64,000 nucleotides of DNA from Mycolicibacterium peregrinum (GTDB lineage: Bacteria > Actinomycetota > Actinomycetes > Mycobacteriales > Mycobacteriaceae). Location: positions 31,570-95,569 of the forward strand of contig NZ_LZSO01000011.1 in assembly GCF_001665785.1 (NCBI RefSeq). Direction: 5' to 3'. The notes under the pieces are model-generated. The model was not told where the DNA came from, did no database searches, and worked only from the letters and a program-made list of their open reading frames with translations. Position 1 is the first letter of the stretch. Each line of letters opens with the position of its first letter. Both the position numbers and the translations under genes were made by a program. Below are positions 20,699 through 30,051 of this stretch, in pieces.

Positions 20699-22117
20699 GT
20701 GAGCAGACGCGGAAAGATCGTTTGTACGCTTGGCCCGGCTACCAGCACCGATGAGACGGTGCGAGCGCTGGTCGAGGCCGGGATGGATGTCGCGCGGCTG
20801 AACTTCAGCCACGGCGACTACACCGACCACGAGGCCGCCTACAAGCGGATCCGGGCGGCATCGGATGCCACCGGCCATGCTGTGGGTGTGCTGGCTGACC
20901 TTCAGGGCCCCAAGATCAGGTTGGGCCGGTTCACGGACGGCCCGACCTACTGGGCGAACGGTGAATCGGTGCGGATCACCGTCGATGAATGTGCGGGCAC
21001 CCACGACCGGGTGTCGACCACCTACAAGCGGTTGGCCGAGGACGCCCGGCCGGGGGATCGGGTCCTCGTCGACGACGGCAACGTCGGTCTGGTGGTCGAC
21101 AAGATCGACGGCAACGACGTGATCTGCACGGTCACCGAGGGCGGTCCTGTCAGCAACAACAAGGGCATGTCGCTGCCCGGCATGAACGTGACGGCACCGG
21201 CGCTGTCCGAGAAGGACATCGAGGATCTCGAATTCGCGCTGCGGCTGGGCGTTGATCTCATCGCCCTGTCGTTCGTCCGGTCGCCCGCCGACATCGAACT
21301 CGTCCACGAGGTGATGGACCGGGTTGGCCGGCGCGTTCCGGTGATCGCGAAGCTGGAGAAGCCCGAGGCTGTCGAAAACCTCGAGGCCATCGTGCTGGCT
21401 TTCGACGCCATCATGGTCGCCCGCGGTGATCTCGGCGTCGAACTGCCGCTGGAAGAGGTGCCGCTGGTCCAGAAGCGCGCCATCCAGATGGCAAGGGAGA
21501 ACGCCAAACCCGTCATCGTCGCCACCCAGATGCTGGAGTCGATGATCGAGAGCTCGCGGCCCACCCGTGCGGAGGCCTCCGACGTCGCCAACGCCGTGCT
21601 CGACGGCGCGGACGCGGTGATGCTCTCCGGCGAGACCTCTGTCGGCAAGTACCCGCTGGAGGCCGTCAAGACGATGGCCCGCATCATCAAGGCGGTCGAG
21701 GACAATTCGGTGAGCGTGCCGCCGCTGACCCACACGCCCCGCACCAAGCGCGGGGTCATCTCCTATGCGGCCCGCGATATCGGGGAGCGACTCGACGCCA
21801 AGGCGTTGGTCGCGTTCACCCAGTCCGGTGACACCGTGCGTCGCCTGGCCCGGCTGCACACCCCGCTTCCGGTGCTGGCGTTCACGGCGCTGCCCGAGGT
21901 GCGCAGCCAGCTGGCCCTGACCTGGGGTACGGAGACGTTCATCGTGGCGCAGATGAAGAGCACCGACGACATGATCCGCCAGGTCGACAAGTCGCTGTTG
22001 GATCTGGGCCGCTACAAGCGCGGTGAGCTGGTGGTCATCGTCGCGGGTGCTCCGCCGGGCACAGTAGGCTCCACGAATCTGATCCACGTGCACCGCATCG
22101 GGGAGGACGACGTCTAG
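20699..22117 (+). CDS. pykA: Pyruvate kinase
   Basis: A 472-residue glycolytic enzyme making pyruvate and ATP from phosphoenolpyruvate and ADP. The N-terminus RRGKIVCTLGPATS, the active-site segment VIAKLEKPEAVENLE with catalytic Lys, and the metal-binding MVARGDLGVELPLEEV are intact, followed by the regulatory C-domain. Length is normal for the bacterial single-chain enzyme. GTG is the start, with a -10 immediately upstream and no ribosome site. It corresponds to Rv1617. Confidence 0.96.
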   Translation: MSRRGKIVCTLGPATSTDETVRALVEAGMDVARLNFSHGDYTDHEAAYKRIRAASDATGHAVGVLADLQGPKIRLGRFTDGPTYWANGESVRITVDECAGTHDRVSTTYKRLAEDARPGDRVLVDDGNVGLVVDKIDGNDVICTVTEGGPVSNNKGMSLPGMNVTAPALSEKDIEDLEFALRLGVDLIALSFVRSPADIELVHEVMDRVGRRVPVIAKLEKPEAVENLEAIVLAFDAIMVARGDLGVELPLEEVPLVQKRAIQMARENAKPVIVATQMLESMIESSRPTRAEASDVANAVLDGADAVMLSGETSVGKYPLEAVKTMARIIKAVEDNSVSVPPLTHTPRTKRGVISYAARDIGERLDAKALVAFTQSGDTVRRLARLHTPLPVLAFTALPEVRSQLALTWGTETFIVAQMKSTDDMIRQVDKSLLDLGRYKRGELVVIVAGAPPGTVGSTNLIHVHRIGEDDV

Positions 22118-22164
22118 GGATCGCCTGCCGACAAGCGCCTGCCAAAGATCTCGAAAGGCATTCC

Positions 22165-23037
22165 TTGACACATCCGGATTTCGAGGAGCTGCTGGCTGTT
22201 CTCGATCTGAATCGCGTCGACGACAACCTGTTCATCGGCTCGCATCCGAGTAAGAACCCGGTGCGCACCTTCGGTGGCCAGATGATCGCGCAGGCGTTCG
22301 TCGCCGGCGGGCGCACGCTGGAACACAAGCTCGCGCCGAGTGCGCTGAATGCGCACTTCATCGCCGGTGGCGATCCGGAAAAGGATCTGGAATTCCACGT
22401 GGTGAGGCTGCGTGACGAGCGCCGGTTCGCCAACCGCCGGGTGGATGTCATGCAGGACGGGAACCTGCTGACCTCGGTGATGCTGTCGTACATGAACGCC
22501 GGCCGGGGGCTCGAGCACAGCGTGCCCGCTCCGGAAGTTCCGCATCCGGAAACGCTGCCCAAGATCGATGAGTTGCTGCGCGGTTACGAGAAAACGGTGC
22601 CGCTGTTCGTCGAGGCGTTACGCCCGATCGAATGGCGGTACACCAATGATCCGTCGTGGGTGATGCGGAAAAAGGGCGGCAAGCTCGATCACAACCGGGT
22701 GTGGCTGAAGACGGAGGGCACCATGCCCTCCGATCCCGTGCTGCACGGTGCGGCCCTGGTGTACTCCTCCGATACCACCGTGCTCGATTCGATCATCACC
22801 ACTCATGGGTTGTCCTGGGGTTTTGACCGGATCTTCGCGGTGACGATGAACCACTCCGTGTGGTTCCACCGGCCGGTCAAGTTCGACGAGTGGGTGCTGT
22901 ACTCGACCACGTCGCCGGTGGCGGCCGAATCCCGGGGGCTGGGCACCGGCCACTTTTTCGACGCCGCGGGCCATCTGGTCGCGACGGTGGTCCAGGAGGG
23001 AATCGTCAAGTACTTCCCCGGCGCCGCAGCGACGTGA
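22165..23037 (+). CDS. tesB: Acyl-CoA thioesterase II (TesB family)
   Basis: A 290-residue double-hotdog thioesterase that hydrolyses acyl-CoA to free acid and CoA. The N-terminal hotdog has RTFGGQMIAQAFVAG, and the second hotdog contains the catalytic Asp-Thr/Ser-Gln type residues within SLDH-like GAALVYSSDTTVLDS and the C-terminal GLGTGHFFDAAGHLVATVVQEG. TTG is the start with GAAAGG eight bases upstream. It is 47 bases after pykA and convergent with the DUF4190 gene. By order it matches the tesB1 gene next to pykA in M. tuberculosis. Confidence 0.93.
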   Translation: MTHPDFEELLAVLDLNRVDDNLFIGSHPSKNPVRTFGGQMIAQAFVAGGRTLEHKLAPSALNAHFIAGGDPEKDLEFHVVRLRDERRFANRRVDVMQDGNLLTSVMLSYMNAGRGLEHSVPAPEVPHPETLPKIDELLRGYEKTVPLFVEALRPIEWRYTNDPSWVMRKKGGKLDHNRVWLKTEGTMPSDPVLHGAALVYSSDTTVLDSIITTHGLSWGFDRIFAVTMNHSVWFHRPVKFDEWVLYSTTSPVAAESRGLGTGHFFDAAGHLVATVVQEGIVKYFPGAAAT

Positions 23038-23043
23038 GCCGGT

Positions 23044-23592
23044 TCAGCGGGTAGGGGTCGGCGTGTCGCCGAAGGAATCCTCGATCCGCCGTTCGAACTC
23101 TTTCTCGCACCGCTGCTGCGCCACGGTGTCATCGCCGGCCTGCTGCAGGCAGTGCACATAGTCCCGGCCACCGACATCGTCGAACCATCGTTGGCCGAAG
23201 TACACCCAGATTCCGACGAATACCAGGGACACCACACAGGCGACGGCGCCGAGCGCGACTCCGGCGGTAGCGACGCCACCATTGGTGGCCTCGCCGCGTT
23301 GGCTGCGCCCACGACCGAGAAAACCGAGGATCAGTGCGACGATGCCGAATATCAATCCACCGATCACTGTCCACGTCAGCAGCAGCGCGAAAATGGCCAG
23401 GATGAGCGCGGCGATGCCGAGTCCGTTGGCGGGGCCACGAGGGCTGGGCTGCATCGGGTATCCGCCGTACGGCGGCGGGTACGGCCCGGGATACGCACCG
23501 GGGGGCGGCCCGTAGGGATATCCCGACGGAGGGGGAGGTCCGGTCGGATGCGGCTCCTCCGACCCGGGTGGGTTGGATCGCTCGTCGGTCAT
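23044..23592 (-). CDS. DUF4190 membrane protein with Pro/Tyr-rich N-terminus
   Basis: A 182-residue protein. Residues 1-55 are rich in Pro, Gly and Tyr (PPPSGYPYGPPPG). Two membrane helices follow at about 62-90 and 105-130 (GIAALILAIFALLL, GVALGAVACVVSLVFVGIW), as in DUF4190 proteins. The C-terminal domain of about 45 residues contains two Cys (HCLQQAG, QRCEKEF) that could form an extracytoplasmic disulfide. Function unknown. It sits just downstream of cydC with 10 bases between the genes in the same direction, so it may belong to the cyd transcript region. Confidence 0.8.
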   Translation of the reverse strand: MTDERSNPPGSEEPHPTGPPPPSGYPYGPPPGAYPGPYPPPYGGYPMQPSPRGPANGLGIAALILAIFALLLTWTVIGGLIFGIVALILGFLGRGRSQRGEATNGGVATAGVALGAVACVVSLVFVGIWVYFGQRWFDDVGGRDYVHCLQQAGDDTVAQQRCEKEFERRIEDSFGDTPTPTR

Positions 23593-23602
23593 GCCTGCGA
23601 GG

Positions 23603-25135
23603 CTACCCGTCGGTGACGGTGCCCGGTTGCGGACAGCGGACGACGGGGCAGGCGAGTGTGTCCGGCAGATGGTGGGTGGCGACGACGACGGTCCGGTCCG
23701 CGGCGAACCAGTCACCCGGAGTAAGGATTTCGGTCAGGATCCGTTGACTGTCGGCGGCGTCGAGGTTCTCGGTGGGCTCATCGAGCAGGACGACAGAGAA
23801 ATCGGACACCAGCACTCTCGCCAGCAGCAGCCGGCGCCGCTGGCCGGCCGACAACGCGGTGTGACCGCCTTCGAGCACGGTCGACAAGCCGTCGGGCAGG
23901 CCGTCCAACCATTCGGTGAGACCGACACGCTCGATCGCAGACAGCAATTCGGTGTCGGTGACATCCCCGCGGACCACGAGCAGGTTGTCCCGCACCGTGG
24001 TCTCGAAGATGTGTGCATCCTCGGCGAAAAATGCTGCGCGTCCGGGTGTTTCATCGAGTCGCTCGGCCAGCGCCATCAACAGCGTCGTCTTTCCCGAGCC
24101 GCTCGGCCCGACGACGGCCAGTCGGCCCCCGTCGGGCAGATCGACCGAGGGTGCCGCGGGACGTCGGCGGGCGAGGGGATCGCCCTCGGTGAGCTCGAGC
24201 AAGCGCCGTGCGGCGATACGGGACTTCGTGAGCCCGACGGCAGCGTCGGGCAGGGCGGTAGTGGCCTCGAAAGCCGACAGGGGCAACAACATCAGGATGG
24301 CCAAGGTGGTCGGCGCGGTCGTGGGGGCCAGTGCGATGCCTGCGACGACCGCCCCCAGGACACTGGCGCCGATGGCGATGCTGGGCATCGCGGCGGCCAG
24401 CGCTGCCGGGGCGGCCGCGCGGTCAGCGGCGTGGCCCCAGTCGCGGTGGTGGCGCTCCGCGGTGGCGATGACCTCGTCGAGGCGTCCGCTCACCCGCAAC
24501 TCCGGCGCGTACTCCAGGGCCAACATCGTTGCGGAGTCGCGGTCACCGCGGTGTTGGACGGCAACGGATTCCGCGGCCGCCACGGCGCGGGCGCTGAGTG
24601 CCGGGGCCACCACGCCGGCGATCAGCAGGCACAGCGCCAGGACCACCGCGGCGACGGGGGAGATCAGCGCGATGACACCGACCGCCGCCGCGCTGAGCAC
24701 TGTGGCCACCACGATCGGCAGCACAGAACGCACTACGACATCGGCCAGCTCATCGACGGAACTGCCGACCCGGGACACCAGCTCCCCGCTCGGAAGCCGC
24801 ATCGCATCATCGTCGGGTCCGGTTGCGAGCCTGCGGTACAACCCGGTGCGGGCGTTGGCCGCGGACCTCAGTGCCGTGTCGTGGGCGGCCAGCCGCTGAC
24901 AGTAGCCGAGTACACCGCGGGAGATACCCAGCGCACGCACCGCGACAACGGCCACCGAGAGGTCCAAGATCGGGGGCATCTGCCAGGCCCGGGTGATCAA
25001 CCACGCCGAGATACCCGCCAGGGCCAGCGCGCTGCCCAGCGAGAGCACTCCGAGGACGCTGGCCAGGATCAGCCGGCTCAGCCGGGGCCGCAGCAGGTCC
25101 AGTGCCAGCCGCAGCAGCGGATCACGTCGAAACAT
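23603..25135 (-). CDS. cydC: CydC, thiol-reductant ABC exporter subunit
   Basis: A 510-residue half-transporter that with CydD exports cysteine and glutathione-type reductants and is needed to assemble cytochrome bd. Six membrane helices are followed by an ATPase domain with Walker A GPSGSGKTT, signature LSAGQRRRLLLARVL and Walker B VVLLDEPTENLD. The ATG giving MFRRDPLLR was chosen; it overlaps the cydD stop by 14 bases. In many bacteria cydDC is separate from cydAB; here cydA-B-D-C form one minus-strand run. The ATPase domain is a little short compared with CydD. Confidence 0.93.
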   Translation of the reverse strand: MFRRDPLLRLALDLLRPRLSRLILASVLGVLSLGSALALAGISAWLITRAWQMPPILDLSVAVVAVRALGISRGVLGYCQRLAAHDTALRSAANARTGLYRRLATGPDDDAMRLPSGELVSRVGSSVDELADVVVRSVLPIVVATVLSAAAVGVIALISPVAAVVLALCLLIAGVVAPALSARAVAAAESVAVQHRGDRDSATMLALEYAPELRVSGRLDEVIATAERHHRDWGHAADRAAAPAALAAAMPSIAIGASVLGAVVAGIALAPTTAPTTLAILMLLPLSAFEATTALPDAAVGLTKSRIAARRLLELTEGDPLARRRPAAPSVDLPDGGRLAVVGPSGSGKTTLLMALAERLDETPGRAAFFAEDAHIFETTVRDNLLVVRGDVTDTELLSAIERVGLTEWLDGLPDGLSTVLEGGHTALSAGQRRRLLLARVLVSDFSVVLLDEPTENLDAADSQRILTEILTPGDWFAADRTVVVATHHLPDTLACPVVRCPQPGTVTDG

Positions 25136-26729
25136 GCGCCGCACCAATCGTGATCACCGCGTCGCCGATCGCCACCACCGGATCCCGGTGCCCGACCACG
25201 ACGACTGTGGCACCAGCGCGGGCCCGGGCGACGATCGCCTGCAACACCCGGTGCTCCAGCGCCGAATCGAGGTGGGCGGTGGGCTCATCGAGAAGCAGCA
25301 CCCGCGCCGAGGCCCCGAGTGCCCGGGCAAGGCCCAACCGCTGTCGTTGTCCCAGTGACAATCCGACCCCGGTGCGGCCGATCCTCGTCTCCAGTCCGTC
25401 GGGAAGGTCGTCGACCACGTCGTCGAAGCCGGAATCGCGGCAGGCGCGGGCCAGGTCGGTCAGTGGTCCGAGCAGCTCCAGGTTTTCCCGGACCGTTCCC
25501 GGGATCAGCACGGGCCGGTGTGGCAGCCAGGCGATGCTGTGCCACCACGCCGTCTTGTCCAGGTCATCGACGTCCACTCCATCGACTCGCACGGGCCCGG
25601 ACGGAAGCGCGGCCAAACCGAGAATGGCTTGTAGCGCAGTCGATTTTCCCGCTCCGTTGGGTCCGGTGAGGACGGTGACCCGGCCCGGTTCGATGGTTGG
25701 CCCCAGACCCTCCAACTCGATCGCCGGAGCGGAGTCCGCCACGCGCACCGCACCCCCGGCGGGTTGGTGCGTCTCACAGAGCTTGAACGCTTGTTCCGCG
25801 GCGGTTTTACCGTCCTGAGCCGCGTGAAAGGCAGCGCCGACACGGCGCAGTGGCCAGAACACCTCGGGAGCCAGCAACAGGGCGGTCAGGCCCGCGGACA
25901 GGTCCATCTCGCCGTAGACCAGCCGAAGGCCGACGCTGACTGCCACCAGCGCGACGCCCAGGGTGGCCAGCAGCTCGAGCACCAATGAGGACAGGAACGC
26001 GATCCGTAGGGTCGCCATGGCCGAGCGTCGATGCGCGGCAGCCAGTTCAGTGATGCGTTGGGCCGAGCCGGCGGCCCGGCCGACGGCGCGCAGTGTCGGG
26101 ATCCCTGCCACGAGGTCGAGCAGGCGGGCCTGCAGGGTCGTCATCGCGGCCAGTGCGGCGGCCGACCGGTCGGCCGTGACGAGGCCGATCAGAATCATGA
26201 ACACCGGGATGAGCGGCAACGCGATCACCACGATCGCCGCGGATTGAAGGTCGTAACAAGCCATCACGATCACGGCCACCGGTGTCAGGACCGCGGCCTG
26301 GATCACCGCGGGTAGGTAGCCGGTCAAGTACGGTCGTAGCCCATCCAGGCCGCGGGTCACCACTGCGGCTGCGGCGTCGCGCTCGGCCGCCAATTGCCTT
26401 GGCGGCGCGGAGGTTGTCGAGCGCAGCACCTGGCTGGACAATTCCCCGATCACCGCAGTGGCGCCGCGCTGCGACAGCCGGCCCTGAAGCCAGTGCGCGA
26501 CCGCGCGCAGGATCCACAGAGCGGACAGTGCCACCAGCGCGCCGCCGTGGCTGGCCGCCGAACCGGGGTCGACGATGATGGTGGCGACGATGTGTGCCAG
26601 CACCACCGCTGCGGCGATGGTGCTGGCGCTGATGGTCACGCCGCAGATCACCGCCGCCAGCAGGTAGCGCCGTAACCCCGTCGTAGCGCCGGTGGCCCCG
26701 CGGATACCGAGCGCGCGCCAGAAATTCAG
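25122..26729 (-). CDS. cydD: CydD, thiol-reductant ABC exporter subunit (start codon uncertain)
   Basis: A protein of about 535 residues with six membrane helices and a C-terminal ATPase (Walker A GPNGAGKST, signature LSLGQRQRLGLARAL, Walker B LLLDEPTAHLD, His switch VVVGHRD). Partner of CydC in reductant export for cytochrome bd assembly. No ATG, GTG or TTG occurs in frame near the expected N-terminus. A CTG at 26729-26727 overlaps the cydB stop in a CTGA arrangement, just as ATGA does for ordinary coupled genes, and gives the plausible N-terminus (M)NFWRALGIRG. An upstream start inside cydB, or an ATT, cannot be ruled out. Family length is about 530, which fits. Confidence 0.88.
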   Translation of the reverse strand: MNFWRALGIRGATGATTGLRRYLLAAVICGVTISASTIAAAVVLAHIVATIIVDPGSAASHGGALVALSALWILRAVAHWLQGRLSQRGATAVIGELSSQVLRSTTSAPPRQLAAERDAAAAVVTRGLDGLRPYLTGYLPAVIQAAVLTPVAVIVMACYDLQSAAIVVIALPLIPVFMILIGLVTADRSAAALAAMTTLQARLLDLVAGIPTLRAVGRAAGSAQRITELAAAHRRSAMATLRIAFLSSLVLELLATLGVALVAVSVGLRLVYGEMDLSAGLTALLLAPEVFWPLRRVGAAFHAAQDGKTAAEQAFKLCETHQPAGGAVRVADSAPAIELEGLGPTIEPGRVTVLTGPNGAGKSTALQAILGLAALPSGPVRVDGVDVDDLDKTAWWHSIAWLPHRPVLIPGTVRENLELLGPLTDLARACRDSGFDDVVDDLPDGLETRIGRTGVGLSLGQRQRLGLARALGASARVLLLDEPTAHLDSALEHRVLQAIVARARAGATVVVVGHRDPVVAIGDAVITIGAAHVST

Positions 26730-27766
26730 ACCGACCGCCGAGACAATCCGATGGGGGCGGGAATGCGGTCTGCCGAAATCCGCTTGCGGAACACCCAGTA
26801 GGTCCAGCCCTGGTACACCAGGACCAGAGGCAGCAGCGTCAACGACGCCCAGGTCATGATCTTCAGGGTGTACGGAGTGGAGGAGCCGTTGTAGATGGTC
26901 ACGCCCCACTCGGGGCTCAGCGTGGACGGCAGCAGGTACGGGTACATCGCACCGAACAGCAGGACGACGACGGCGGCCACGACCACCACGGTGGCGACGA
27001 AGGCCCAGCCCTCCCGCGACCGAGACCACATCAATGCCACCGAGATCAACAGGGCGACCACCGCGACCGCCAGGGCCGCCCAAGTCCATGGCTTGCCGTG
27101 GGCCAGCTGTGTCCACAGCCCGAAGCCGCCGGCCAGCAGGATCACGGGCAGCGTAAGTATCCGGGCGAACCGGAACGCGTCGTCGCGAATGGGACCGGCG
27201 GTTTTCAATGCGATGAACACCGAGCCGTAGAACGCGAACAGCGAGGCGGTCGCGAGCCCGCCGAGCACCGTGTAGGCGTTGAGCACGTCGCCAACTCCGG
27301 CGTGTACCCGATGGTTGGCATCAATTGGCAATCCGCGCACCAGGATTGCGAAAGCGACACCCCACAGTATTGCGGGCAGCCACGATCCCACGGCGATGCC
27401 GAGGTCGGCATACTTGCGCCACTTGGTGTCGTCGATCTTGCCGCGCCACTCGATGCCCACGATGCGCAGGATCATCCCGAACAGAATCGCCAGCAGCGGC
27501 AGGTACAGCGCGGAGAACAGCGTCGCATACCAGTTGGGGAATGCCGCGAACATGGCTGCGCCGGCGGTGATCAGCCACACCTCGTTTGCATCCCACACCG
27601 GTCCGATGGTGTTCAGCACGGCTCGTCTGCGGCTTTCCGGATCGCCTTCGCCCGCGCTGCCGAGCGGGGCCATCAGCATCCCGACACCGAAGTCGAAGCC
27701 TTCCAGAACCACGAATCCGAGGAACAGGATGGCGATGAGTATGAACCAGAGTTCTTGGAGTCCCAT
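26726..27766 (-). CDS. cydB: Cytochrome bd oxidase subunit II
   Basis: A 346-residue membrane subunit of the quinol oxidase that gives high-affinity oxygen respiration. The N-terminus LQELWFILIAILFLGFVVLEGFDFGVGM is the family signature, with GFDFG near the first helix. Eight to nine hydrophobic helices follow, and the C-terminus has the conserved YQGWTYWVFRKRI. It lies 15 bases after cydA and overlaps the cydD reading frame by four bases. Confidence 0.96.
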   Translation of the reverse strand: MGLQELWFILIAILFLGFVVLEGFDFGVGMLMAPLGSAGEGDPESRRRAVLNTIGPVWDANEVWLITAGAAMFAAFPNWYATLFSALYLPLLAILFGMILRIVGIEWRGKIDDTKWRKYADLGIAVGSWLPAILWGVAFAILVRGLPIDANHRVHAGVGDVLNAYTVLGGLATASLFAFYGSVFIALKTAGPIRDDAFRFARILTLPVILLAGGFGLWTQLAHGKPWTWAALAVAVVALLISVALMWSRSREGWAFVATVVVVAAVVVLLFGAMYPYLLPSTLSPEWGVTIYNGSSTPYTLKIMTWASLTLLPLVLVYQGWTYWVFRKRISADRIPAPIGLSRRSV

Positions 27767-27781
27767 CTGAGATCAGTCCTC

Positions 27782-29287
27782 TCAGTACGCGAAAGACAGC
27801 GGGGCGGATTCGTCCTCGTCAGGAGGTGTCGGCGGGGCCGGCTCGGAATCGTGTTCCTGTGGCCCTTCGGTCACATAGCGGCGCAGCAGCCAGAACCAGA
27901 CGACCGCGAGCACGCCGTAGAGGAGGGTGAAGACCGCGAGTGAGAAGAACACCGTGCCTGCGGCATGGTCGGACACGCCCTGTTGCACCATCAGCCGGAC
28001 CATCTGGTCACCGGTCGGATTCGGGACCACCACCCAGGGTTGCCGGCCCATCTCGGTGAAAACCCAGCCGGCGGAATTGGCCAGGAACGGTGTGGGCAGG
28101 GTGATCAGCGCGAAGACGCCGTACCACCGTTGATCGGGAAGCCGTCGGCGACGGGTCAGCCACAGTGTCAGCAAGGCGAACGCCAGTGGTACCACCATGA
28201 GGCCGATCATCGCCCGGAACGACCAGTAGGTGACGAAGAGATTCGGCCGGTAATCGCCGGGTCCGAACCGTGATTCGTATTGTTTTTGGAGGTCGTTGAC
28301 GCCCTCCAGGGTGACGCCGCTGAATTTGCCCTCGGCCAGGAAGGGCAGCACGTAGGGCACCTCGATCACGTGGATCACGCTGGCGCAGTTGTTGTGTGTA
28401 CCCACGGTCAGCACTGAGAAGTTCGGGTCGGTCTGCGTGTCGCAGAGGGATTCGGCCGACGCCATCTTCATCGGCTGTTGCACGAACATCAACTTGCCTT
28501 GGATGTCACCGGTGAAGAAGATGACGGCGACTGCGGCCAGTGCCACGAGGCTGCCGAGAATCGTTGCGGGTCGGTACATTCCAGCGGAATCGTTGGCGGC
28601 TGTGGCGTCGGACACCTCCGTGGACTCGACGCCCGCCTTGTCGGCGTCTGCCCTGCGCCGGTCACGCACCATCAGCCACGCACTCACGGCCGCGACGAAG
28701 GTGCCCGCGGTGAGCAGCGACCCGGCGACGACATGCAGGAATGCCCAAATCGCGGTGTTGTTGCTGAGCAGGGCGCCGAAGTCGATGAGCTCGGCCCGCC
28801 CGCTCTCCGGGTTGTACTTCGCCCCGACCGGGTGCTGCATGAACGAGTTGGCCGCGATGATGAAGAACGCCGATGCGTTGACGGCAAAGGCGACCATCCA
28901 GATGCAGAACAAATGAACGGCACGCGGCAATCGCGTCCAGCCGAAGATCCACAGGCCGATGAACGTGGACTCGACGAAGAACGCGACCAGCCCCTCGAAC
29001 GCCAGCGGCGCGCCGAAGATGTCGCCGACGAAACGCGAGTATTCGCTCCAGTTCATGCCGAACTGGAATTCCTGCACGATGCCGGTGGCCACACCGATCG
29101 CGAAGTTGATCAGAAACAGCTTGCCGAAGAATCGCGTGAGGCGATACCAGCTGTCGTTGCCCGTGAACACCCATGCGGTCTGCATGACGGCGATCAACGG
29201 CGCCAACCCGATCGTCAGCGGTACGAATATGAAGTGGTAGACGGTGGTGATTCCGAACTGCCACCGCGATACGTCCAAAGCGTCCAT
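27782..29287 (-). CDS. cydA: Cytochrome bd oxidase subunit I
   Basis: A 501-residue membrane subunit carrying haems b558, b595 and d. The N-terminal haem ligand His is in TTVYHFIFVPL, the second His region is in the helix before VGAKYNPESGRAE, and Met ligand and GRQPW (MGRQPWVV) regions are present. The Q-loop is of the short type. It is the first gene of the cydABDC run. A GTG(N8)CAC palindrome lies about 80 bases upstream and may bind CRP, which from the literature on M. smegmatis activates cydAB in low oxygen. The C-terminal tail is acidic. Confidence 0.96.
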   Translation of the reverse strand: MDALDVSRWQFGITTVYHFIFVPLTIGLAPLIAVMQTAWVFTGNDSWYRLTRFFGKLFLINFAIGVATGIVQEFQFGMNWSEYSRFVGDIFGAPLAFEGLVAFFVESTFIGLWIFGWTRLPRAVHLFCIWMVAFAVNASAFFIIAANSFMQHPVGAKYNPESGRAELIDFGALLSNNTAIWAFLHVVAGSLLTAGTFVAAVSAWLMVRDRRRADADKAGVESTEVSDATAANDSAGMYRPATILGSLVALAAVAVIFFTGDIQGKLMFVQQPMKMASAESLCDTQTDPNFSVLTVGTHNNCASVIHVIEVPYVLPFLAEGKFSGVTLEGVNDLQKQYESRFGPGDYRPNLFVTYWSFRAMIGLMVVPLAFALLTLWLTRRRRLPDQRWYGVFALITLPTPFLANSAGWVFTEMGRQPWVVVPNPTGDQMVRLMVQQGVSDHAAGTVFFSLAVFTLLYGVLAVVWFWLLRRYVTEGPQEHDSEPAPPTPPDEDESAPLSFAY

Positions 29288-29364
29288 CTGGCCCTACTTC
29301 CGAGGTCTCAGACCAATCTACGACGGAGTGTAGTAGAAGGTCGCGGGCCAGGCGCCGACCGTGA

Positions 29365-29384
29365 CCGGTGTCTTACGTCACCGG
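29365..29384. promoter_or_regulatory. CRP-like palindrome upstream of cydA (also covers the hdeD stop)
   Basis: CCGGTGTCTTACGTCACCGG contains GTG-N8-CAC, the core of the mycobacterial CRP/cAMP site, flanked by matching CCG/CGG. Possible cydA -10 elements on the minus strand are TACACT (29332-29327) and TAGATT (29320-29315), which would put the palindrome centre about 55-66 bases upstream of the start of transcription. It also spans the hdeD stop codon, so it could instead be the hdeD terminator stem. Confidence 0.45.
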
Positions 29385-29963
29385 AGGCGCCTGGTGTGAG
29401 ATTGCCGCGTGGAGTTTCTTGGCCTCGCTACGGATGGCGAAGGCGGAGATCACTTCGAAAACGCCGACGACGATGAGGATGATGCCGGTGACCTGAGCCA
29501 GGGCGACCAACCCCTCCATGGGGGCGACGAACATGATGATGCCGGCGATCACGCTGATGATGCCGATGATGATCTCCCACACCCGCCCGGGCAGCGAGGG
29601 ATCTCCGATGGCCGACATCGTCGTTGCGACACCGCGGAAGATGAACCCGACACCGATCCAGATCGCCAGCAGTTCGAACGAATTCTGCAGGCTGACGAAA
29701 CAGAGCACGGCCAGCACGAGTGCCGCGGCGCCACCGATGAACAGCAATACCCGTCCACCGACCGAGGAGCGGATGCTGAACGCCAGGACGAGCTGCGAGA
29801 TACCGGTGATCAGCAGGTAGGCGGCGAAGAAGATCGCGGCGACCAGAATGGTGATCCCGGGCCAGACCAACGCGAGGACGCCGATGATGACGGCGAGAAT
29901 TCCCGAAACCAGCGTCGATTTCCAAAGATGTGGCAACAAGCTTGGGGGAGCAGTGGTTTCCAT
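29373..29963 (-). CDS. HdeD-family membrane protein
   Basis: A 196-residue protein of six membrane helices with the internal repeat typical of HdeD (DUF308), for example LAVIIGVLALVWPG near the N-terminus. Family members are linked to acid resistance in enterobacteria; a role in mycobacteria is not established. The ATG at 29963 was preferred over a Met six codons upstream because it starts just before the first helix with normal spacing. It precedes cydA in the same orientation. By order it matches Rv1624c. The last residues are soluble (SEAKKLHAAIS). Confidence 0.85.
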   Translation of the reverse strand: METTAPPSLLPHLWKSTLVSGILAVIIGVLALVWPGITILVAAIFFAAYLLITGISQLVLAFSIRSSVGGRVLLFIGGAAALVLAVLCFVSLQNSFELLAIWIGVGFIFRGVATTMSAIGDPSLPGRVWEIIIGIISVIAGIIMFVAPMEGLVALAQVTGIILIVVGVFEVISAFAIRSEAKKLHAAISHQAPPVT

Positions 29964-30035
29964 GCAGGCAGTTTGACACAAACACTGATGTAGAACGTGG
30001 TTTTTGCGTTACGGCTGTGGTGTCGCAGCCTGGTA

Positions 30036-30051
30036 GTTAAGGTTCCGTTAC
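30036..30051. promoter_or_regulatory. Possible GlnR-type half-sites upstream of the amino-acid transporter
   Basis: GTTAA-N6-GTTAC reads on the other strand as GTAAC-N6-TTAAC, similar to the GTnAC-N6-GAAAC pattern of actinobacterial GlnR boxes but with mismatches. It lies about 90 bases before the binding-protein gene. Only suggestive. Confidence 0.2.
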
